The notes under the pieces are model-generated. The model saw nothing but the letters and a program-made list of their open reading frames with translations, searched no databases and was not told the DNA's origin. From Kuschelorhynchus macadamiae (Eukaryota > Arthropoda > Insecta > Coleoptera > Curculionidae): a stretch of 64,000 nt of DNA. The translations under genes and the position numbers were made by a program. This document shows positions 57,099 through 64,000 of this stretch, one piece after another (the stretch's first letter is position 1; every line of letters starts with the position of its first letter). Where the stretch lies: NCBI GenBank assembly GCA_030620095.1, contig JAUTXW010002103.1:3716001-3780000 (forward strand), read 5' to 3'.

Positions 57099-57099
<1 letters not shown>

Positions 57100-57134
57100 T
57101 TAGAGTTTTATTTTCTTGGAATTTTCGGTTCTTA

Positions 57135-57136
<2 letters not shown>

Positions 57137-57179
<43 letters not shown>
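57137..57179. repeat. (TA)n microsatellite
   Basis: About 43 nt, at the truncated 5' side of the plus-strand Penelope copy. It is 38 nt from the previous tract. Confidence 0.99.
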
Positions 57180-57181
<2 letters not shown>

Positions 57182-58426
57182 GCGACCTATTGTCTCGTAC
57201 GTACAGTCACCTTTCAATAATCTCTCAAAATTTCTGAAGAACACAATTAGCAAAATAATTAATAAAACTGATTCATATGTTAAAGATTCCTGGCATTTCA
57301 AAGAAAAACTTAAATCAATGAACATGCCAAATGATTATACCATAATCTCATTGGATGTATCTCTTTACACTAATATCCTAGTCGACTTGGCAATTAATAT
57401 CATTGAAAAAAAATGGAATGAACTTAAAAAAATTACAGACATTCCACTAAATTAATTCCACAAGGCAGTACAAGTAACAATAAATTCGACATATTTCTCC
57501 AATAATGATAAATTTTACGGTTGTGCCATAGGATCTACCATTTCGAGTTGTATAGCTCAACTGGTTCTTGAAGATTTGGAGGACCAAGTTATTACAAAAT
57601 TAAAATTTCAACTTCCTTTTTTCTATAGATACGTCGATGATTGTTTGACAGCCATCCCAAGAGGGCAAGAAAATTATATTTTATCAAGCTTTCACAGCTA
57701 CCATGAGAAATTAAGGTTCACTATTGAAGTCGAACAAAATAATCAAATAAGCTTTCTTGATATGACCCTCCATCATAAAGATAAAATAATTCAAACTAAG
57801 TGGTATAAAAAACCAACGTGGTCAGGTAGATATTTAAATTATTTCTCACAGCATGCTTTGTCCCAAAAAAAAATCGGTAGTAATCGGTTTAGCTGACAGC
57901 TGTTCAATTATCCGATTAAAACTACCGAAAAAATGCCATCAAAAAAGTGAAAATATTCTAACGCATGCCATAAAAAAAGCGAAAAATATTCTAACGCAAA
58001 ACAGCTACCCAGAAAAATTAATTAACTTAATTTTTAATTCTAGGATCCAAAATTATAACAACAAAACACATAACATGGCGGTACGAAATAATGGCCAAAA
58101 GAAAAACAAAAAAACATTATTTGACTCTTCCCTATATCACGGGTTTGTCTGAAAATCTGCAATACTTTTTTAAAAAGCAGCACATTTCAATCAGTCATAA
58201 AGTAAACAATTTACTTCAAACCAACTATAGTAAACTTAAAGCAAAAACCCCGAAGAATAAAAAATCACACACAATTTATGAAATCCCTTGTACAAATTGC
58301 AATGGTGTATATATTGGTCAATCAAGTCAATATCTCGAAAACAGAATAAACGGCCACAAGTACGACAAGAAAAATCAAACCGCTTTGACCAAACACGAAG
58401 CCCAAAATAATCATAAATTTAATTAG
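57180..58426 (+). pseudogene. Penelope reverse transcriptase plus GIY-YIG endonuclease
   Basis: It starts right at the (TA)n edge with MRPIVSYVQSPFNNLSKFL and goes through ISLDVSLYTNI. After a shift come GCAIGSTISSCIAQLVLEDL and the catalytic FFYRYVDDCLTAI, then IEVEQNNQISFLDMTLHHKD. After two more shifts the GIY-YIG domain follows: HTIYEIPCTNCNGVYIGQSS and LENRINGHKYDKK, ending at TAG 58424-58426. The N-terminal reverse transcriptase motifs are absent. Confidence 0.88.
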
Positions 58427-58430
58427 AAAG

Positions 58431-58469
58431 CGTTTTTAATACGCGAAAGAAACTCGCGTATTAAAAACG
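58431..58469. repeat. Perfect 16 bp hairpin after the Penelope stop codon
   Basis: Arms cgtttttaatacgcga and tcgcgtattaaaaacg flank a 7 nt loop (aagaaac), starting 4 nt after the stop. It could stabilise or process the element RNA. Confidence 0.9.
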
Positions 58470-58584
58470 AAACAACATAAAGAAAAAAGGGAAGTTTTAG
58501 AAATGATCTTTATAAAAAAGAACTCAAATTCTGTCAACTCAAAAGCATAAGTAAAATTTACAACAATATATTGTAAAAAAAAGT

Positions 58585-58664
58585 GAGGACTACGGAAATA
58601 AAACCTGGGACCCCTCGAGATTGGTCTGAGGCGCTGTCCATTGAACCACGAGGGTGTTGCAAAA
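58585..58664 (-). tRNA. tRNA-like sequence, decayed tRNA gene or SINE head
   Basis: On minus, tggttcaatgg fits the internal promoter A box of tRNA genes. The B-box position (aggttttatttcc) is altered. A T-run follows about 10 nt later, as for polymerase III. The acceptor stem does not pair well and the anticodon is unclear, so a functional tRNA is unlikely. Confidence 0.3.
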
Positions 58665-58679
58665 ATTTATAGATAACAA

Positions 58680-59205
58680 CTAATAAGTTTCAATTCTTTC
58701 ACCCAACCCTTTGCCCTTCCTAATATTAATGTTTCTGTCAAGGTCATCGAATTTTGGTCCTGGACGGAATAATCATTCTACAAAATTAATTTTAACCTAT
58801 ATGGAGGGTATAATGTTGTTGTCTCTTTGGGTCTAAGCAATGTATTTATTACTGTTTTGTTCTTGTGTTACATAAATCTAGGTAGGTGGTACTTTTTTGG
58901 TGCGAAATTATCAATACATATTTTGATAAATAGATTTAATTACATATTTATTTTGATTTATTGTTAGGATGTAGATATTGTTAACGGCTTTAAATAAAAG
59001 GCAGCATTGTTTTGCATGTATGTCTAAGCAATGTATTTCGTTTTATATTTTTTTACTCAAAATTTTGTAAATTGACGTGAAATGATGTCTGCCTTAGGTA
59101 AGTAATAAAAAAATTGTATATTTCCTCTTTGTGGTTAATAATATCATATTTCATATGTTAGTCCATGATTCTTACCACTTGTTTCATGTTCTAGTGTACA
59201 CAAGA
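58680..59205. other. No gene recognised
   Basis: Contains the 17-mer gtctaagcaatgtattt twice (58832-58848 and 59021-59037); the intervening 170 bp may be a small insertion. Confidence 0.4.
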
Positions 59206-59240
59206 TCATTGATAAAGGCTAAAAAATAGGCGAAACGTTT
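59206..59240 (+). other. Degenerate hammerhead-like motif near the Penelope 3' end
   Basis: ttgataaaggct...taggcgaaacg keeps GAAAC and part of stem II, but the first core block is altered and stem II pairs poorly. Confidence 0.4.
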
Positions 59241-59324
59241 GAATTAAAACAAAAACAAGGATATAAAATAATTTTGTTTTATTCCTTGTATAAACCTCAT
59301 CCCAAGAAATTTGTTTATATTTGT

Positions 59325-59326
<2 letters not shown>

Positions 59327-59373
<47 letters not shown>
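59327..59373. repeat. (TA)n microsatellite
   Basis: About 47 nt of TA, probably marking the 3' limit of the Penelope copy. Confidence 0.98.
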
Positions 59374-59378
<5 letters not shown>

Positions 59379-59950
59379 TGTATTATATATTATATCAATA
59401 ACATCATTTTTTCATCTCCAGAAACCTTTAATGTCATTTGAAAAATGGGTGGTTTCCTAGCCTCATCTACGCCTCGAAAAAAATTATAGGTTTTGATAGA
59501 AAAAAAAAACAAAAAAAAAAAAACATCGCCCGACGGAGATAGAAAAATGCGCTTGGACAAGCTAGATATATCATATAGTTGAAACCAAATAAACCTTATT
59601 TATATTCAAATATTTTAGAAAGGCCGTCAGTGAAGTCTACTCTCGCCACCCCGAGGGATCTACATATTCCTTGTTTATAAATGTCATTTTGCTGCTACGA
59701 GATAATTAACTAACAATAGTCTTTGATCGACTCGTCTCATTATATTTAGAAAAAAAAATCACTTTTGTTCATATCCTCACCTTCATTTTTACATTTAATT
59801 ACATAATTGTTCTATTTTTAATATTAGGGCAGATAATGACAAAAGATAATTTTTGCAACTAGCAGTTCAAATGTGCTCTCGAAAAACTTCAATTTAAAAA
59901 ATATAGCCTGCTTTCAAAGTCTGTAAATAATAATGTTCTATCAAACAAAC
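59374..59950. other. No gene recognised
   Basis: AT-rich end of the last CFAP52 intron, with an A-rich tract near 59500. Confidence 0.4.
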
Positions 59951-60153
59951 CTTCTTGATATCGCCACAATTTAATAATTTGGTCGTTGCCTCCAGTAACA
60001 AAATATTCCCCATTTGGCGATATATCCAGAGCATTGATAGCTCCCGTCGGGGAACCTTCTAACTCTCTGACCAGACATCCGTCCAGAACTTCCCAATATG
60101 CCACCTTTCTGTCAGAACCTCCTGTAAGTATTTGAACTCCAGTCGGGTAATAC
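59951..60153 (-). CDS. CFAP52: CFAP52/WDR16, penultimate exon
   Basis: 203 nt between the acceptor tatatttaag (upstream of 60153) and the donor gtttgt (after 59951). It encodes YYPTGVQILTGGSDRKVAYW, then EVLDGCLVRELEGSPTGAIN and SPNGEYFVTGGNDQIIKLWR, i.e. most of two WD40 repeats with their closing W residues. The pattern DRKxAYWEVxDGxxxRELEGS is the hallmark of CFAP52. The preceding exon lies outside the window, because the hAT element fills the sequence to 64000. Confidence 0.92.
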
Positions 60154-60551
60154 CTTAAATATACGTAATATGATAGAGAATACACATTAAATCAGACTAA
60201 ATAAAGAATAGACGTTCCCATCCATTCTTAAGTAACCAAACAAAGAGAGCAGGGCCGTAGCGACGTTGCCTTCACTAGGAGGGGAGGAGTGCTAACGCCT
60301 TTTAAGCGCCCCACCCTCACAGGTAATAATCGAACAGCGAAAATTGTGGCCATGCTCAAATTTTACTAATTTTAAGCAAATGTGGATATGCTTATTATAA
60401 TTTTTGCATCACCATATTACCAAATATACTTTTAGGTTTTTTTGGGGTAAAAATAATAAAATGTACTCTTATAAAATTGAAACACCGGATTTTTAAACAT
60501 ATATTTACTTTAATTCGATTCTTCTTTCTTTAAGTCTTGCCCAAGAAAGCA
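60154..60551. other. CFAP52 intron; possible hAT end at 60250
   Basis: cagggccgtagcgacg at 60250 looks like a hAT terminus, but no partner end was found. Otherwise I see nothing. Confidence 0.35.
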
Positions 60552-61032
60552 CAGTGGCGGCTCGTCAGGGTAGGCAAGGTAGGCGCCGCCTACCCTTGAA
60601 TAATCGTGCCTAAATACTGCCCAAAAAATCTAATATCTCATATCAATTAAACAATATTTAACCGTTTAACATCACAAAATATACAAAACTTTCGAAAAAA
60701 CCCGTGCGTTTCCCTTAGAAATTCCTAACATTTAAATAAACATCGATTACATGCGAAACCTATGTACGTTTAGAGGCGATATATCCCAACCGCCTAAATT
60801 TAGATGTTCTCTACGGCAGCCAGCCAGCCCACGAAAACGCACATCGCCGACGACCAGCGACCGACATACAGAGAAAATCACGCGAAATAAACTACTACAG
60901 TAGGCGAAACGATCGTCCGCCTTCGGCAAATATTTGACGTCTTCGCATTGGATTCCAATATTGTTCATCTGGCAGTGTTGCCAAATTCTCGAATTTTCAC
61001 CTGAACTGCTTTACGTTTTTAGAAAATATGCA

Positions 61033-61518
61033 TAAGGCTACCAACTTTTTCATTTACGAATGCGGGACACAACAAATTTTAGTATGCGTTGTAGGCGCAT
61101 TAACCATATTCTAAAATTCTTTATTTTCAGCATTAATTTTTTAATTAATTAAATTGATTATCCGAACATTCTGTTATATACTAAAGCAAAAAAATTAAAG
61201 ACATTAAACATAAATGTTAGGTTAGGTGAGGTTTTTTTTAATAATAATAAAATGAAACATGTTTCTACACTTTGGTATTTTTTTTAATTAAGGCTTATTT
61301 ATAACACATAATTTAGTTTAATCAAATCTTCTTAAAATGGTACTTCTCTGTATTATTAAACCGATAAACATGGGAACTTAGAATATGATTTGTTGCAATT
61401 CGGGACTTGCGGGACATAATTAGAGAATGCGGGACGATTTCTAACCTTATTTGTAACGCGGGACCTTAAAAGATAATCCGGGACTGTCCCGCAGAATGCG
61501 GGACGGTTGGCAGCCTTA
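61033..61518. mobile_element. MITE with taaggctaccaac ends and repeated GCGGGAC motifs
   Basis: The ends taaggctaccaac and gttggcagcctta are inverted. The 8 bp flanks aatatgca (61025-61032) and catatgca (61519-61526) match at 7 of 8, which is hAT-like. GCGGGAC occurs at 61062, 61409, 61429, 61458 and 61498, plus once inverted at 61487. Confidence 0.8.
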
Positions 61519-62210
61519 CATATGCAAACATTGCAAACCATAAAAAAAAATAAAATAAGCAGTTTCAATGTTGTTAGGGTGGTTTTGAAAGGGTTTTTTA
61601 AACAAAATCTAGGTACATCTCAAGAAAAATAAAGAAATTCTTCTCAGGCTTGCGAAACCGTATTTACAAATTTTGCGTTTGGCAACTTTGGCCACCTGCT
61701 ACTATTCTCATTAATCTCATTTATAATTCGTAAAAATCGTAAATAGTATGCATGATGCAATATTATCGTTCGTTCGGATTTCCGGTCAAGTGATTTGAAA
61801 TTTTGTCAATTACATTCTGACCGCTCTCGTTTTCTGATATCGATCAATAAATAAAAACATTGGACGGTGATACGTGTGTGTTTTTTTGACTATTATTTTA
61901 CGACCGCGTCTAGTTTTTCTGTGCTTTAATGTGTGATTTTGGTTGTTTATCGGCATTGGCCAGAAGAAAAACGAAGAAATCCTGATAAACGGATAAGTAT
62001 TTTTGTTTTATTTGTTTCTAATAGACATATTTAGGTATTAAATATTTTGCTTTTAAGTGTAGTTTCGCTAGTTTTAGGGGTTGGACGGTTCATATTCGAT
62101 GAATTTACCGTCGCGTCGACCGTAGGTTAAGTGCGTTTTTTCCGGTTTGTTCTATTTTATATAGGTACATTACGTTGCTTTGTTTTTTTTTAATGAATTT
62201 TTAAAAAGTC

Positions 62211-64000
62211 ATGGCGAATAATCCGGTGCATGATATTGTTTGCTCTTTGTGCGAGACACCATTTTCGCGTCTAAACGAAAACGATCGAAAAGATGTTATT
62301 TATTTTGGCCGCCCCACGCCACTTCTCAATATTTTAAAGCCTGATAAAAAACAGGACCAAACTTTTTCACGATCGTTTAAAGCTCAATGGTACGAAAGTC
62401 ATCAGTGGATATGTGGTAGCTATTTTAAACAAAATTTGTTTTGTTGGCCATGTTTACTTTTGGCAAAAGGCAGAAACAATACTTGGGTGCGTCAGGGATT
62501 TTCTGATTTGAAAAATTTATCTGCGGCCATAAAAAAACACGAATCATCGAAAGAACATTTAAGCAGTTATCTTAGTTTAAAGCGGTTAGAAAAAAACAGT
62601 AGCACTATACAGGATGCGCTACAATTACAATCTTCTTTGTCTCTTAAATTATATAATGAGGAGGTGAGAAAAAACAGACTTCTAATGAGCTATTTGGTCG
62701 ATGTTACGTGTCACCTAGCAAAGCAAGAATTATCTTTCAGAGGCCATAATGAAAAAAGCGATTCCGTTAGTGTGGGAAATTTTCGGGAAACTTTTAATCT
62801 GTTAATTAAACGTGATAACGAAATACAACAACATTTAAAAAAAATTGGAAATATTTTTTCTGGTTTATCAAAAACTATCCAGAATGATTTGATATCCTGT
62901 ATTTCCGATTACCTTGCAGATACAATTCATAGGGAGATAAAAGAGTCGTTGTTTTTTTCAGTGCAAGCTGACGATACTACGGATATTTCTGAGAAGTCCC
63001 AATGTGCGATTTCAATTCGGTACGTTAATAAATACGGTGAAATCAAAGAAAGTTTCTTGGGTTTTCATGACGTTAGCGAAGACAGAACAGCGGACGCAAT
63101 GTATGGATTAATTGTTACAGTCATAGGCAATTTCGATTATAAAACAAAATTAGTTGGGCAATGCTACGATGGTGCTAGTGTGATGGCAGGTTCATTGAAT
63201 GGTTTGTAAAAAAAAGTTAAAGATGATGCTCCTTTTGCTTTGTTTACGCATTGTAGTGCGCACAGATTCAATTTGGTTTTACAAACTGGTTCAAAAAATA
63301 TAAAAAATTGCCGAATTTTTTTCGCAAGTGCGTCCTCGATTCCCGGATTTTTTCATCAGTCTGCAAAACGGACATTTACTTTAGATTCGACGATAGGAAA
63401 GAGGATTTCTTCCAGTTCAGACACCAGGTGGGCTTCCCGTTCTAAAATCATTCAAATCTTGCACTCTGAATGGGAAGGCCTAAAATTAGTTTTTTCTAAA
63501 ATTATTGACGACCAATCATCATCGGCTGAGTCAATAAACGGGGCCAAGGGATATCTTAAATTTATGAACGATTTAGAATTTTCGTTTCTTACCGCTGTGT
63601 ATAAACATATTTTTGACATAACTGACCCCCTTTTCAACATTCTACAGAAAAAATCATTGGACATCACCTATTGTAAAAAGCAAATATTTATGGCAAGAGA
63701 TCGTATCAAGTTATTGAGAAATGAGACAATGTTTAATACAATATTTGAACAAGCCCAAACAAGGATTTTTAATAATAGGGACTCAGGGCAATTGTCAAAA
63801 AGAATTAAGTTATCGGACACCATTAAAGGCGATGAGCAAAGTTCTTTACGCATTTTATTTTATGAGATAATTGACAATATTGTGACTCAAATAGAAGTTA
63901 GGTTTGCAGATATGTCTCAGTTATTATATTTTTCTTTAGCGGATTCCTCAAAATTCGAAGAATATAGCAAAAATTTTCCGCTTGAATTTGTGACGAATGT
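62211..64000 (+). pseudogene. hAT transposase, TTF zinc finger and DUF4371 core, single nonsense codon
   Basis: From ATG 62211 (MANNPVHDIVCSLCETPFSR), a TTF-type zinc finger with FCWPCLLLAKG (about residues 70-125), then FFSVQADDTTDISEKSQCAI with the first catalytic aspartate, and CYDGASVMAGSLNGL. TAA at 63207-63209 interrupts, after which the same frame runs open to the window end: FTHCSAHRFNLVLQTG, SDTRWASRSKI, FYEIIDNIVTQIEVRF. The dimerisation domain should follow beyond 64000. Apart from this stop, 1.79 kb is undamaged, so the copy is young. Transposases of this group excise and insert DNA with 8 bp duplications. Confidence 0.9.

Larger units (their letters stand above)
56041..59950 (-). 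other. Last intron of CFAP52 (3.9 kb), with Penelope fragments
   Basis: The donor gtttgt follows base 59951 and the acceptor cttttttcaag-type precedes 56040; phase 1 on both sides fits. It contains two opposed Penelope remnants and four (TA)n tracts. Confidence 0.88.
60552..64000 (+). mobile_element. hAT element, left end and body, running off the window
   Basis: The left end cagtggcggctcgt is identical over 14 bp to that at 44543. The adjacent 8 bp (agaaagca, 60544-60551) should recur at the right end outside the window. A MITE is inserted at 61033-61518 in its leader. Together they occupy a CFAP52 intron. Confidence 0.88.

Noticed and set aside
58585..58664. A functional tRNA gene
   Set aside because: The A box fits but the B box and acceptor stem do not, so it is listed only as tRNA-like.
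60747..60968. 73-residue minus-strand frame in the hAT leader
   Set aside because: There is no homology or splice context, and it sits in non-coding leader of a plus-strand element.

Overview
The window looks like a stretch of an AT-rich insect genome (no bacterial operons, spliced genes, canonical GT-AG introns). A beetle is my guess, but that rests only on the mix of transposons and is weak. Very little of it is host coding sequence. Most is layered transposable elements (TEs), many nested and datable from target-site duplications (TSDs) or from a reading frame that resumes on the far side of an insertion.

Host genes. (1) On the minus strand, a complete 78-residue LIM protein of the CRIP family is split into exon 1 (18473-18512) and exon 2 (416-612), separated by a 17.9 kb intron full of transposons. 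(2) On the minus strand, the last two exons of the ciliary WD40 protein CFAP52/WDR16 lie at 59951-60153 and 55796-56040. The rest of the gene must lie beyond 64000. (3) Two orphan terminal exons with good acceptors and poly(A) signals converge on each other: plus strand 33061-33192 and minus strand 36299-36711. I recognise neither.

Layout. 1-18.5 kb: CRIP and its intron, with a long-spacing Tc1/mariner element broken by an inverted Penelope pair (12 bp TSD), a THAP fragment, several mariner and Tc1 relics, and a tandem repeat split by a 1.6 kb terminal-inverted-repeat element. 18.8-30.5 kb: an element carrying an internal array of CCGCCAT-rich monomers, a hAT inserted in it, and a second hAT interrupted by an apparently intact two-ORF CR1-like LINE. 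31-36 kb: a LINE fragment, the first orphan exon, and a second long-spacing mariner with a large (TA)n. 36-44 kb: the second orphan exon, a hammerhead-like motif, and a decayed LINE interrupted by a fold-back mariner and by an odd palindromic patchwork of LINE pieces. 44-55 kb: a hAT in another CCGCCAT element, a nearly intact LINE with one stop codon, nested MITEs, and a third long-spacing mariner. 55-64 kb: CFAP52 with two opposed Penelope fragments in its last intron, and a hAT running off the window end with a single nonsense codon.

How things relate. No pathway links the genes. The common theme is TE biology: Penelope ends with hammerhead-like folds, elements sitting at TA dinucleotides or in the middle of palindromes, and (TA)n tracts at TE breakpoints. 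I found no clear host tRNA, no rRNA and no CRISPR. All homology calls come from reading motifs by eye, without database searches.
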